Notes: generated by a model from the sequence alone, not told the origin. A stretch of 64,000 bases of DNA from Sycobia sp. Sy_11 (GCA_018907035.1 JACCIC010000063.1:723501-787500); one strand, 5' to 3'. Shown: positions 1 to 12,214, numbered from the stretch's first letter. Numbers and translations: made by a program.

Positions 1-780
1 TATTTATTTATATTACAAAAATCCACGAGAGTCTATTGCAGTATATCTCGTGGGCCACGTAGTCACGAAGTTCTTAAACATGCCAGAGTTCTCTCAATCC
101 ATGCAGTGTATCCATAATTTACTGCATATTCCCAGCGGATATAGCTGTACATTTTCATTACCTGTAAACTAAATTACGCCCCAGATAATATAATTAAGAG
201 CGATCTCGGCAGCTCTTTATTTTTTCGCTCGTGGTGCAGTTCGGCGCAGTACGTTACTGTAACCCTGTATCTATGATATATAATTTACTTCAGTTCCTGA
301 CTGTACGGGAAACCAAGTTCTGTGCTCACTCTTTTACGAGTGCAACAGAAACAAAGTTTAATGACGTTTGACCTCGCGTTTGACTGTGACCTCTCACGAT
401 GTTTTCAAAACACTGCCCAATAATAACATGCGTGGCCCATCATATATCTAATTCCCGTAGGTCATCCGTATGCATCATTATATGGATTCTCCATATCGGT
501 CACGGAGCTTGAATAAAGTAAAAAAAAACATTCCGACCTCCAGAGACTGGATTAAACATATATCGAGCCTTCTATAATGAAATTATAATGAAATATATAA
601 TGAAATTTACTAGTTGTAAAATAGACCAATGGATTCCTTTTCGTAAATTAGACATAACCACTTTTTCTCGAGAGAGGGAGAGAGAATGAGAGGTAAAAAG
701 AGAAGGAAAAATTTACTTTTAATATAGAACAGAATCAAAATAGAAATCACTGCATCCCTTTTTATTGCCAAACGAACAGC
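1..780. other. AT-rich stretch without a recognisable gene
   Basis: No frame has a recognisable protein motif. A short GA-rich tract lies near 669-695. Nothing else stands out. Confidence 0.6.
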
Positions 781-1250
781 ACGCGCGCGGAGAATAAGAT
801 TGTACCACCATGCTCGAGTAAACTGCGAAACATCGCGGCAGCCATATTATGACAGGTTAGAGTCAAGATTTGCAGATCGAAACGGCCCAAGGAGTTTAGC
901 TCAGTCCAGGGCTTCTCGCACGGCTCGGAACTCCTACTCGGGCAAGTTTCGGAGCAGCACATCAGTGGCCAGAGCAAGGCGAGAGGAGAAAATAGAAGCG
1001 TGCAGCAGCACGATCCGTTCGCGTATCTACGCGATACGCTCGCACACATATACGCGTTTACGTGCACGCGCGTGCGCACGTAAGCACCGATGCGGCTATA
1101 ACGCTATATTCGCATATAATCGTGTACGGCGAGTTAACGCAGCTCCCTCCATTCCCTCCGCGAGCTCGTCTGCTAGATTCGATTTCAATTCTCTCGCGAC
1201 TGCATTACCCTGTATCTATACACGTATGTACGTATGTATATATTAGGTTT
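780..1250. other. GC/CpG-rich island, no supported gene
   Basis: CpG-dense DNA with alternating GC/GT runs, including the perfect 12-bp palindrome GCACGCGCGTGC inside the 1060-1080 run. Open frames exist on both strands across the same bases, and their translations are Arg/Ser/Ala-rich with no motif. This is the pattern expected when GC-rich DNA lacks TA-containing stop codons. It could be regulatory, but nothing proves it. Confidence 0.5.
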
Positions 1251-1580
1251 GAGTGTGCAAGGAACGCGCAACGAGTGTATATAGGAAAAAAGGTTGAACC
1301 AGTTGTGTAGCTATCTTCTTGGATTTGAGAATAGATGAAGCGTTCTATAAATCAGGAGATTGAAAAAGCGACATATCTATTGGAATAATGCGAACCCGAG
1401 AATTTTCGATCAAAATATAATTCAATTCTTATTATTTAGAAATAAGTCAAATTCAATACTTGTAAATTTATAGTCTGAACGTATTATATTAAAATGTAAA
1501 TCAGATGAATGTTTTTTAAGTAGATTAAAGTTTAATACACTCTTTTTCGTTTACTATCATAGATACACTAATAACTCAAA

Positions 1581-1608
1581 AATATTTTAGAAATATTTCT
1601 AAAATATT
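1581..1608. repeat. Perfect 28-bp palindrome
   Basis: The 28 bases read identically on both strands, with centre AAATATTT and arms beginning AATATTTTAG. With no spacer it could extrude as a cruciform. It may be chance in such AT-rich DNA or the end of a decayed inverted-repeat transposon. Confidence 0.8.
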
Positions 1609-1971
1609 GTGTTTGCTAACAAAATATTTAAAAATTTTTTTAGATATAGATATATCGATTGCAAATATCCGAAAAATATATATTTTTTCGAACGGATTGC
1701 TTCGAAAAAAATTTGTTAGAAAGATGTTTTTAGTAAACTTTTTCAATATCTTCGTATTCAATTATTTCATTATCATTCTAAAACATAAATATGTTATAAA
1801 ATATTTTTATGAAATATAGAATATATATTCTATACGTTTACACATAGCAGAGTTCATAACTTTCGATTTTATAAACTTATTAACGAATATGTAAGAAAGA
1901 TTGATATAGCTTTCATTAGTTGAGATAAATATTCTTTCTTGATAGCATTCGCAATATTTTTAGAAATTGAA

Positions 1972-2122
1972 ATTCTTGGAAAGTTTAGGTAATATCTAAA
2001 AATATGTAAAAAAAGCTTATGTCTAGTTTGACCATTTATATATTACCTAAACTTTCCAAGAATATATAAATATCTAAAAATATGTAAAAAAAGCTTATGT
2101 CTAGTTTGACCATTTATATATT
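1972..2122. repeat. Compound repeat: perfect 22-bp inverted repeat plus perfect 54-bp direct repeat
   Basis: Bases 1972-1993 and 2042-2063 are exact reverse complements (22 bp, beginning ATTCTTGGAAAGTTTAGG). Bases 1991-2044 and 2069-2122 are an exact 54-bp direct repeat at an offset of 78 bp. Both copies contain AAGCTTATGTCTAGTTTGAC. Perfect identity in AT-rich non-coding DNA implies a recent local duplication. The unit ends about 25 bp before the inferred 3' end of the adjacent mariner relic, so it could have formed during repair there. That link is inference. Confidence 0.9.
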
Positions 2123-2147
2123 TACATAAATTACTTTTATTAACATA

Positions 2148-2720
2148 CGTGGCTCATTTGGTAAGTACCTAGCTTACAAATGAAAACACTAACATTTTGC
2201 AACAAAAAAAAATTTATTTTATAATATGGTCTCCTTTTAGTTGAATACACTTAGTCTAGCGGTTGAATTCCTTTAACCCCGTTGAAAAAAATGTATTCTC
2301 ATCTTAGTCTGTAAAATAAGGCCTCCATGGCGGTCATTATTTCGTTATTGAAGTGGAATCTCTTCCCGGGAAGCGAATTTTTAGGTTCGGCAACAAAAAA
2401 AATCGCTCGGAGCCAAATCTGGAGAATACGGTGGACGGGACAGCAATTCGTAGCGCAATTCGACAAATTTAGCTGTGGCGAGTGCAGAAGTATGAGCCGA
2501 TGCATTATCGTGGTGGAAAAGCACTTTCTTTTCGGCTAAATGGGGCCGTTTTTCTTTTAACACGGTGTCAGATCGGCTCAATAGTTCAGTGTAGTACTGT
2601 CCTTTGACGAATTTGCCCTTCTCCGGATAGTCAATAAAAACCACACCTTGAGAATCCTAGAAAAAAGTGGCTATCACCTTTTCGGACGATGGGCCTTCTT
2701 CGGAGCAGATTCATCTCAAA
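2148..2720 (-). pseudogene. mariner-family transposase relic, 5'-truncated, with frameshifts and stops
   Basis: Read on the minus strand, this is the C-terminal half of a mariner (IS630-Tc1-mariner) cut-and-paste transposase. Around 2381-2644 the translation shows the second catalytic aspartate in HHDNA and the third in PPYSPDLAPSD, with 34 residues between them, which defines the mariner D34D class. The block before it (FIDYPEKGK) and the block after it (GKRF, then an acidic helix, in another frame) are also family-like. The gene is dead. A codon expected to be Trp (FW-DSQG region, near 2660) is TAG, there is a frame change just upstream, another after the third Asp, and more stops nearer the 3' end. 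The N-terminal DNA-binding domain and first catalytic Asp are missing beyond about 2720. The likely 3' terminal repeat starts at 2148 (CGTGGCTCATTTGGTAAG on the plus strand), preceded by TA at 2146-2147. No matching 5' terminal repeat was found. Confidence 0.88.
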
Positions 2721-4100
2721 AAGCTTTTCTACAAAAACCTTTAAACCTTTAAAATTACAGTAGAATAAAAGAATATTTTTCAAATGTTTTAACATTATTT
2801 TTTAGAATATTATTAAAAAATATTATAAAAATATTATATAAAAATTTTATAAATCATTTACAAAACATTTTGAAAAGACTACAGAAATATTTCGACATAA
2901 ATCAATTTTAAGAAATATTTTGTGCTGTTAGGGTAATAATAATAGTCTACTAGAAAATGCATTCTAGAAATTCTGACGTTACAGATGTCTAATATCACGC
3001 GGACGTATTTCGTATCTTATTTTTCAAAAAAGTCCTACAAAGCGACTTTCTTATTCGAAACGCATCGCTACGCTCCGCTATATATCGGAATGGCGCGCAG
3101 CGCAGCGACTCGCAAAATTACTGCCGGCTCAGCGGTCCGTAGCTGCCAATCACGACAACTTTGCGGACTCATCGTGAACAGGCGAACCCCGTATAAGGGA
3201 TCAATTCCCCATAGAATATAACGCCTAGGTCTCTCTAGCTGTATAGAGACTTAATCTTCGATACATAGCTATTTATTAAGCGTATGTGCGCTGAAGTGAT
3301 GAAAAAAAAAATCCAGATCAATGGAATTTCTAGTAAATTAGATCAACTTATTAAAACGAATAATGCCTTGCGATACTTTGATAAATTATACACATAATGT
3401 TATTATTTAGACGAGATTTATATGGGATTTTTTTGCATTCACTGTTTCTGAAATTCCCTCGCCAAAAAGCGCAAGAAAATCTTATTAAATTTCACTGTAT
3501 TCGTACGTAGGCTCTTAAGAAATGAAAAAATGTTACAACAAACTCGTCTATAAACCTACGATTAAATCTGACAATTTCTAAAGGTCCATTACAGTTTATG
3601 GAAACACAATTTTGAATAACGGATCCTTGCATTTTGAACCAGTAATATCGTGCAATTTTTTGACAAGATTGGTAACGCATAGACTAAAAAATCCATCTCA
3701 TCGATCAAAAATTTCGAACCTTCTTTAGTATGAGAAAGCCATGTTTCTTTATAAATTGTAGAAAAATTATAATTGCAGTCAAAACTGTTCAGCGTCCATT
3801 GACCTAGATTACAAAAAATCGCCTTGAAAATATATTTTTAATAATATTATATAGACTTAAATTAAATATCTTTTTATATGCGTACATTTCGGAAGTACAG
3901 TGTAAATAAAATTCCGTTAGCTGCACTTTCATTTAAATTTTTTGTGCGACTTACTATTATTCATTATAGCCAAGAAGCTAAATGACTATTAATGACCAGT
4001 TGAAATGCGCATTAAATGCACAAAGCCATTGTAAATTTAAAATTTTAAATGCCGTCGCTTTTATCGCAAAGACCATTGGGATCCAGATAGCCCGAGTTTC
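2721..4100. other. Mostly AT-rich non-coding DNA
   Basis: Bases 2740-2930 are AT-rich and self-complementary in places. Bases 2980-3240 are briefly GC-richer with no motif-bearing frame. The rest is AT-rich. A minus-strand open frame of about 60 codons near 3.5-3.7 kb shows no family resemblance. Confidence 0.55.
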
Positions 4101-4720
4101 CATAACTCCTCCTCGAGTATGTTCGCTTTAAAAAGAAAGCGGGAAATAAAGGACATCAAAGCGAAGAGTCGGCACAGAGGAAAAGGGGACGAGCGCGCCG
4201 AGAAGCAAAGGAAAAGGGTTTCCGAATGCGCCAATAATGAGGAAAATCGCGTTGCTCTGTATCTAAGCGACAGGGAGGGTGAGGTTTCGTAATTGAGAGC
4301 CCTTGATGAAAGGCTGAGCCGCCTCTTTTCCTCTCGAATAGCAGCCGAATGAAGGGACGGGGTGGAAGGGGCGGAGTACTGGGCTCGGGCCTTTACAGAC
4401 CGGGGCGAGCCCTAACAGTAGTTGTAAAGGGACTAAAATGAGCTCGAAGAGCAATGTTTACACATTTTTCGCTTTCACTTCTTCGGAGGCTAAAGGCGAA
4501 AGTGCGGGGGAGTGGCTCGATTGTTACAGGGCGATTCGGAGGAACGGAGCGCCAGCTACAGTCGAACTTTTAAGCGAGAAAGTTCAAGGGGATTTTCGAG
4601 CATTTGTTATATTTGCAGCAAATTGGCAAAGTTCCGGGGATCAAATATTTTTCGAAATCATTAGATGGGGAACGGCGATTTTATATACTCAGCGATTTCC
4701 AGAAATCCCAGTTCCTTTTT
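4080..4720. other. Moderate GC, purine-rich island, no supported gene
   Basis: Purine-rich on the plus strand (many GGAAA and GAAGAG runs), with short overlapping open frames on both strands. The plus frame at 4438-4734 (98 codons) is compositionally ordinary but has no motif, no coding neighbours and overlaps an opposite-strand frame. I do not call it a gene. Confidence 0.45.
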
Positions 4721-7004
4721 CACAGGACATTTAACTTTCAATTAAAAAGTATATACATTATAGATTCAATAAAGATTCGAAATGTAACATAAAATATAAT
4801 TAGCTCTTAAAATATCGATGAAATTTCATAATTTAATTTAAGAATGAAACAGTATTAATTTCAATTCGATTCCCGGTGATTAAAATTTATAAAATTTGAT
4901 ATTATTAAATAAAAATTAATTTAATGCAATTGAACCAGCTTTCGCTCAACGTGTAATATGAATTTTAGTTTTAATTTAAATATCTACAAATTAGCTTTTT
5001 TTTTAAACCCAATAAAAAAATCATTTTCGCGATTTATAAAAGTAATCACCAGGTATCATTTTATAAAACAGAAGACACATATTTTATGATTGATTTGATA
5101 GTTTTTCAAACAAACAGTAAGCATTTACAACTTGTATTTTTGAAAATATATTTTATAAAATTATTTTTTATATTAGCGGTACGCGAAATAAAGATGACTT
5201 TTATAAAAGTACGTATTTTATTATACTATCCCAAGATTTTTTTCGCTGCAACTACATGGCCGAAGGAAGCAGCGTGCCGCGCATTCACTGCTCGGTTTAT
5301 TATCGCCCCGCCGTAATATTTAACAAAAGTAAGGGTAAATGAACGCCCCATTAACGCGAAAAATCCGTAATTTTTCGATTATCCAACCGAGCCGGGCTTT
5401 TCGCGCAATTATTATTAATTTCGGAAATGCTCGCTCACCCCAAAGAATTACCGAGGATTCTGAAAAAGAAACGGGCAGGGTTGGTTAGAGGGAGATGGAG
5501 AATATGTAAGCCGGCCGAAAGGAAAAGAGTAGACGCAGAACTCAGTCACCATAAAATTCCATTGTGGAAGCTTTTACGTTACCGCCCACAGATTTTATGC
5601 TCCCCGGCTTTTATTACCGGTGTAGTGTACTCGCCGTATCGCGTGCTACGCGCCAGAATTTGCCCTTGAAACGCAGAAATAAGCGGAATCCGCGTTCGCG
5701 TTGCGCATTACGCATTACTTATCCCGCGAACGCGAATCTTTATATATTATCGGCGCAACTATTCAAATGCCGGAATCGCGTGTAGCTTTGCGAACTCTTC
5801 GATCGTCGTTGCGTTCGATTGCGACTTGGCGCTCGAAAACTATTATATGCGCATTTTTCGGGATCTGTCTCGTGTGAAAAATCTCATTTAGATTGGGTAT
5901 TGCTAAAAATGTTTACCTGCTTAGAATCTGCACTTATCTCTCTAAATTTACATAATTCCACTCTTGATCACGAATTCAGAGATATTAAAAGTTCTTCCTG
6001 ATAAATGTTTTGAAAAATGATTTCTTAAAATATATGCATTTTACAACTTTTGACCAAAGATTCTGTTTATGAAAAAGTCTTTTTTCAATAATGTAAAAGA
6101 GAACCAGGAATAAAGAATGCTTATCCATATTTTTATCAATTACTATTCTTAACATCGAATAAGTATGTAGTAACTAGTTTTAATCTGTATGTTATGTGAG
6201 GTAAGTAAAGAACCTGTAATACTAATGGTCCGATTTTGATTAACCGTTGTTAGTGATTTTTAATTATTGAAAAGCTTTCCTTTTATAATTCCGGGTTGTA
6301 GCATATTCTCTTTAACGCTCGGAACTTTGTTAATAATGTTTTTCGGAGAAGCATAATGAAGAATCATTATACAGAAAATTAGAAAAGTTAAAATGAAAAT
6401 AATTTACTCAGACTGTCACGCGCCTCTTAACAATGTTCAGTCGGTAATTTAACAAAAAGTGTTTTTATCAACAGTTAGAGTTCGACTGAGTCTCCGTAGT
6501 CTAAGGTTAAAAATATCAATAAAGTAATATATAAATGAATGTACTTGAGCTTTCATAAGAGCACTTTTACCAAGCTTTTGATTAATTGAAATTTTTTTGA
6601 CAGTGTGAGTTTCCGAACTCTTTTACTCGCTCGTGTCTATTCAACGCTATACTCATATACTTTTACTTTAATCGTAGAAGATGAATTTTTGAAAAGCCAT
6701 TGGACTGCGATCAATTAAAATTATTCATTGCATAATTCTAATTGGACGCACAGCGTAAATAAACAAAAAATCTAATTAAATAATGCATTACATAAATTAA
6801 AAGTTCACTCGTCGAAGATAAATATTTTAATATCGGCGAAATTTGATCGAGCAATATTATTTGGATTTTTAGAGATCAGGAACTACGCCTAATATATTAA
6901 TTTTATTAGAATTTAATTAATATAAATCTTATGAGTTTTATAAGACTAATTAAAGCGATTAGACACTACTTTTTCTGTATATAGAGTCAATTAGTAAAAA
7001 AGAG
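4720..7004. other. AT-rich DNA with a weak GC island at about 5.24-5.84 kb
   Basis: The 5.24-5.84 kb section is GC-richer and contains several CGCGAA/TTCGCG motifs. Its open frames (60-80 codons) overlap each other in different frames and show nothing recognisable. The remainder is AT-rich with no repeat or motif that I can name. Confidence 0.5.
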
Positions 7005-7006
7005 TG

Positions 7007-7043
<37 letters not shown>

Positions 7044-7067
7044 ATATGTATATGCATATGTATATGC

Positions 7068-7109
<42 letters not shown>

Positions 7110-7123
7110 GCATATGTATATGC

Positions 7124-7182
<59 letters not shown>
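7005..7182. repeat. Composite (TA)n/(TG)n/TATGCA microsatellite with 56-bp duplicated unit
   Basis: About 180 bp of almost strictly alternating purine-pyrimidine sequence. A block containing two TATATGCATATG motifs starts near 7045 and again near 7101, a 56-bp offset, so the tract grew by segmental duplication as well as slippage. The Tyr/Ile frames across it are artefacts of the repeat. Confidence 0.95.
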
Positions 7183-7185
<3 letters not shown>

Positions 7186-7380
7186 CGCATTTCTATTGCA
7201 AAAAAACCAATTCAATTTAGATCTCATTAATGATAGTAGTCGCTCGTGTCAAAATCATTGCAAGAAGGTAAAAAGAAAGTTCTCCAAAAGCGAAGTTTAC
7301 CGACGTTTACCATCGAGTAAATGTACAAGTAAACGTTACAATCAGCATTACAATAGAGCGCTAGACCTCGAAATAATACG
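7183..7380. other. AT-rich flank between microsatellite and CpG island
   Basis: No recognisable gene or repeat. Confidence 0.5.
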
Positions 7381-8260
7381 CGGTTATTGGCCCCGTCATC
7401 GACAAAACCAGCATGGTCCTTCTAACCTGTACCGTTGCGATATACCCATGGAAAATCTAAAAATACTCTCCCCATCCGCCCAGCAACGCTTTCACGTGAA
7501 ATTGCGCAACTCCCCCGTAACTGCTCATACCTCGGAACTAAAAAGCAACGGCAAAGGTCGGGCGCTCGCGGCTATAAACGAACAGACGTATATGACAACC
7601 CTATAGAGAAACGAGAAGGATACACCGCCATGTCCAGCGGGGCTGGTCGAAGGCTTGACTCCGTGTGTGCGCGCGCACATATCCACGTTAGAAACAGTAG
7701 CGTAGGTCCAAGTTTAGCGCGGCCAAGCGCCGTATCTGGCTTTGACTATTTGCGCGGCGTCCGCGCCGCGAGCGGGCGCATATATTTCACGCGGACAGAC
7801 GGGGGGAGGGCGGCGAGAGTCGGCCACATGCAAATCTCAAGTCGGCCACCTTTGTGCTCGGGCCCCGAGCTCGAGCCTCGGCCGCGCCAGCCGCGCGGCC
7901 ACCCGGACAACGGGATACTCTATAGTCTACCGAACAGTTTGCGGTGTTCCCCCGCCCCCTCCTCTGTCTCTGTACGTATCTTCCACTGACTCCCGCGACA
8001 TGTACACGTGTCTGCTGAGCGCATCCCCGTTTGTCGGGCTTTGTCTTTGTCGAGGGCGGGCCGGACGGGGGGATCCGTGCGCTCTGAGTTCGCCGCCGCT
8101 TTTTCCGAGGGCCCGGGGTTTATGGCAATTGCATTTTGAATAGGACTCGATGGGTAAGAACACCCACAAATAGTCAGCCGGCTAAGAAGCCGGCCGTTTA
8201 CTCCTGAGGCGTTAACTCGAACTGGGAGAGGGAGAGGGCACTTCGGTCTTTATATAGTTA
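7380..8260. other. Strong CpG-rich island, candidate regulatory region
   Basis: One of the most GC- and CpG-dense blocks of the window, framed by microsatellites at 7.0-7.2 and 8.33-8.39 kb. It contains a perfect 7-bp stem with a 4-base loop at 8177-8194 (GCCGGCT/AGCCGGC) and a 7-bp GC stem near 7753-7771. Overlapping frames on both strands give Arg/Pro/Ser-rich products without motifs. Regulatory or first-exon function is possible but not shown. Confidence 0.5.
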
Positions 8261-8314
8261 ATTAATTGTTTACCGCTTCTCTAATTCGCTGCTGTATAGT
8301 TTGAACGTAAATAC

Positions 8315-8326
8315 ATACACACACAC

Positions 8327-8395
<69 letters not shown>
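8315..8395. repeat. (AT)n microsatellite flanked by (CA)n
   Basis: About 30 AT units (8330-8389) with short CA runs on each side. Confidence 0.97.
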
Positions 8396-11040
8396 AATAT
8401 ACTGAAACGAAGCATCCAATTTATGACATTTAAGCGCGGTTTTTCAAACTTAGATAAACTTCGGAACTCGTAATAAATTGCAGACACCTTTCCTAATGCA
8501 TTTCGTGAATTACATCATTAGTTTTTATAGCTGTCTTAATCGTATTTATTAACGTGTAGGCTTCTTATAAGGAAATCTATATTTTATTTAAAAAGGTTTA
8601 CAAAACACCCATATATTACAATATATTTACACCATCATGTATAATTATCTCACTTTAACTTTATTTATTTTTATATATAATTCTTTTTAGTCCAACTGAC
8701 GCTTGAATTACATCAACAATTATATATAATATTCTTAACAAATATTATATGACATACAGATATTGACTTTTGAGTTTGTAATTTGTAATTGTGATGATTC
8801 ATCTAAACTTACAACTCATATACTAATCGTAAAACATAAATTTATATTTTAATTAAAAATTTTTCTGGCTTATAAATCTTCTTTTTCATATAATTTATTA
8901 ACAAAATAAAAATAACTCAGGTTTAATAATTTAAATTAATCAAATAATTAAAAAACTAAATTTGAAAATATTAATATCTGTATCATCGAAGAAGTAAACT
9001 ATAACATTAAGTGAAACATAGTGTATAAAAGAAATATAATTTTCAAAACTCTTAAAATGTTTTGCAAAAACGACGTATTCCATCGACCTGCCTACTAAGC
9101 AATGAAGCCAAAATTAAACAGTTTTCTTCATTAGACGTATCCGAGAACAAATTTTTATGAATCAGAAGTAAACAAAAGAAATACTTTTAAATTGCCTCAG
9201 TTAAACAATATATTTTAGTTATTTCTGTATACATATATAGCTGTACGTATATAGACTAGAGATTATAATATAGTAGAGTATCTCAATTAAAGTTACAGAT
9301 GGTAGGAATATTAATGTACCTATATGGCTTATATCAAAGTGGAATTAGTTCACAAAGCATGCAAACTGATGTATTAATCTATTATTAAGTATTTTCTACT
9401 TATATTACAGCAGTGTATACATAAACTTAGTCAATTAAATTGACCCTAAATAATAAGCATGTCAGTTAAAAGTATAATACGAATTCTATAAAAAACGTAG
9501 GCTGTACTCGAGAATGTAAATGTAAATATGTAGGTGTATGTTGGTGTGGCATTGCAGACATTTAGTTTATTAATTATACGAACGAATATGTAAATCTTGC
9601 TAGATTCTAATGACAAAACCGCTGTATCTGTAAATCGTCGTTACAAATTTTCGTTCTAACTTTTTTTAGTGTACTAGGGTACAGTATTACTCGTATATTT
9701 CCATGCTAGAATTTAAATATTTTTTTCACCATTCTCCTACTCCTGAATTCTTAAAAATTCATTTGTACCTATCTTATGTAAATCAGTATTTTTTAAAATA
9801 CATCTGTATAATTACAAAATGAAATGCAAAGCGAGCTGATGCCATGTTCCATTTGAGTCTTCTCTTTTCAATTTCAATGCAGTTCAATTTTCAGTCAATA
9901 ACGAGAACTTCTCTATTAATTTAGTTATCAAAATGACAATTTAGATTAAACTTAATAAATGTGTATCATTTTTTCAATACTTAATCCAAAATATTAGATT
10001 AAATTTAAGAATTAAAAAACAGCTGTTCGAATTTTAAACGAATAAATAAAACTTTTTATTATTATTAGCCATAATTGTAAACTAATACAATAGTTAATTA
10101 ACAAAGATTTGTGAAAGAGTGAAAGCGATGATGATCGTTTATTATTAACTGAAATCGAGGCTTTTATTTTTGTTAGCGTAAGTAATTATATCAAGGAAGT
10201 TATATGATTTTAAGAAATCGGTTTACAAGAAATTGAGGTGTTATTTTTATGCAATACTACATACTCAAAGCGATTAATGGATTAATTAACGATCAATTAG
10301 ATGTTGAATTTAAAACTGTTGAATAACTGATTATGTACAGATGTTTTTAACGAAGCTCGGCCTGGAAGTTGCGACGACATGAAAAAGTTATATAAATAAC
10401 ATTAACTTTTAAGTTTTTGCGTTAAAGTTTTAACATTTAATTTTATTATAATCATTATCGTGTACAGGAAAAACTTTTTACATATTAATAATTTAAAAAT
10501 AAATATTCTTATAATGAAATTTACTATAATTGATACGTTAGGAAGTTTTATTAAATTTCAAATTAAAATTATCATTTTAAAAATTAATTTCGAATTAGTA
10601 GTTCTTTTACTAATAAATATATAAAGAAAATGGCTGCATGGTCGTTTTGAAATAATCAGTTAGCCCGTTCATCTAATATATTCTTCATGAAAGGATAGAT
10701 TCTGGCAGAATATTGAATGAATGTCGGGATCCTTCACAATATTTTTTCATTTTTTTGCTATATTTAATTCAATTGTATTAAAAATTCATATTAATGTTGT
10801 ACTTATGTAAATTTTAGCTGTATGAATCAGCAAAAGAATATTTTCATTAACTGCGTTCAAATGAACGTGGATACATAAAGCACTGAAATCTGTTCGAATA
10901 AAATCAAGATAATAAGATTTTAAATTAGGATCAAGTTCGCAAGTTAAATATACGCTTTGATATAACCTTTTGATTAAAGCAGAGTAATATAGAATTTCAT
11001 TCCTAATTTCTAGGTCAATATTATTCAACTATTAGTTGAC
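8396..11040. other. Long AT-rich stretch without a recognisable gene
   Basis: About 2.6 kb of AT-rich DNA with essentially no open frame over 80 codons. It could be a long 3' UTR, intron or spacer; the sequence alone does not decide. No poly(A)-tailed element or tRNA is visible. Confidence 0.55.
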
Positions 11041-11059
11041 AGAGGTAAATTGATCTACT

Positions 11060-11700
11060 CTGCTCAAATCTGGGCATTCCGCAAAAGTCGTATTTCTCTC
11101 GCTAGACAATAATTAAGAAGACAGGGAACGATAATTTCGCATCGGCACAGGATTCGCCGATTTCTCGGAATAAATCCGAATTGGCCGCTAGCCTCCTCGA
11201 TCAAAGCATCGGTGTCGCGAGCAAATCGAAATCGCTGGATTATTAAATGCAGCAGCCAGTGGCGCAACAAAGGAACGAAGCACTCGGCCCGAGGCCGTTT
11301 GGCGCGAGAGCCTTTGCCCAGTTAGCCATGGGATGGTCGGGGAGGGGGTGAGGGGGATGCCGGCATAAAAGACGGAAGTTTAACGCTTCGCTTATCGGAG
11401 TTCCGGCGGTTGTCGGCCGTTTCGGTCTCCCTTCTCTCTCTCTCTCCCTCTTGCGAAAATGACGCATGCCGCTCGCCTCCGCCGGGAGTTTTAATTAAAT
11501 CCCATATAACCGCAGATTTCGTCAAACTGTCGCGCCTTCCGCGGGTGAGTTGAGGGGCGCGCCGGCCGCGTGCCCGTCGGCAGCGATAGCAAAAACCACA
11601 AGAAAAAAAAAGAATAGAGCGCGCTGAATGGAAGGCAGATAATAAAACCAAGGGAAGAAAAGTTTTGCAGGCTCCTGCTGCTGTCCCGCGTGCTCTCGTG
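11060..11700. other. GC-rich island, candidate regulatory region
   Basis: CpG-rich block. Around 11,490-11,530 it contains an ATTAATT-type homeodomain core followed by TATAACCGCAGATTT, which includes the Runt/RUNX consensus AACCGCA. A short (CT)n run lies at 11,433-11,450. Several minus-strand frames overlap one another and carry no domain. The enhancer reading is inference. Confidence 0.4.
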
Positions 11701-11801
11701 CGATGAATATAGGTATAAATATACGTATATATATATCCTATTGTGCGAAAAGTCTAGTCGACCTATATATTCGTTTCAAGTTATTTATGGCCACGGGAGC
11801 T

Positions 11802-11802
<1 letters not shown>

Positions 11803-11849
<47 letters not shown>
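11803..11849. repeat. (TA)n microsatellite
   Basis: About 23 uninterrupted TA units. Confidence 0.97.
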
Positions 11850-11856
<7 letters not shown>

Positions 11857-12205
11857 AAATAATAAACGCACGTTTGCCTGCCATCCCTTCGCAATTATCT
11901 CATTTGACACGCGTGCATATAAGAAAGGATTTAATTAATACAGGCTGTACGGACAATTTTACAGTCTAGATTCGAGGAGCTAGCCTTAATAGAGTACGAT
12001 AGTCCGATTTTCCAAGATTAATTATATATACTGGAGCCTTAATTCATTTGAAATTCTTAGGATTCAGTCTTTGGATTAGATATACAATTAACGCACCGGT
12101 TGCAGTCGATTCGCAGCTCACGTCCCGTATACAAGCCGTATAGCGAGATTCGTTACGCCACAAATCTACAACGGGATCTATTGCGCGCGAAAAACTCTCG
12201 TTATT
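11850..12205. other. Mixed-composition spacer
   Basis: AT-rich to about 12,080, then GC-richer. No recognisable gene. Confidence 0.5.
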
Positions 12206-12214
12206 TCTTATATA

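Larger units (their letters stand above)
1310..2147. other. AT-rich DNA with several perfect palindromes
   Basis: Very AT-rich. It holds a perfect 28-bp palindrome at 1581-1608, a perfect 20-bp palindrome at 1815-1834 and the compound repeat listed separately at 1972-2122. The short open frames here are Phe/Ile/Lys/Asn-rich and run along both strands, as expected of AT-rich non-coding DNA. Confidence 0.6.

Noticed and set aside
4438..4734. 98-codon plus-strand frame
   Set aside because: No motif, no splice-supported neighbours, and only a modest length for this GC content.
7004..7606. 200-codon plus-strand frame
   Set aside because: The first third is a translated TA/TG microsatellite. The rest has no recognisable motif.
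8396..11040. Long 3' UTR of a neighbouring gene
   Set aside because: AT-richness would fit, but no coding end, poly(A) signal context or conservation can be shown from the sequence alone.
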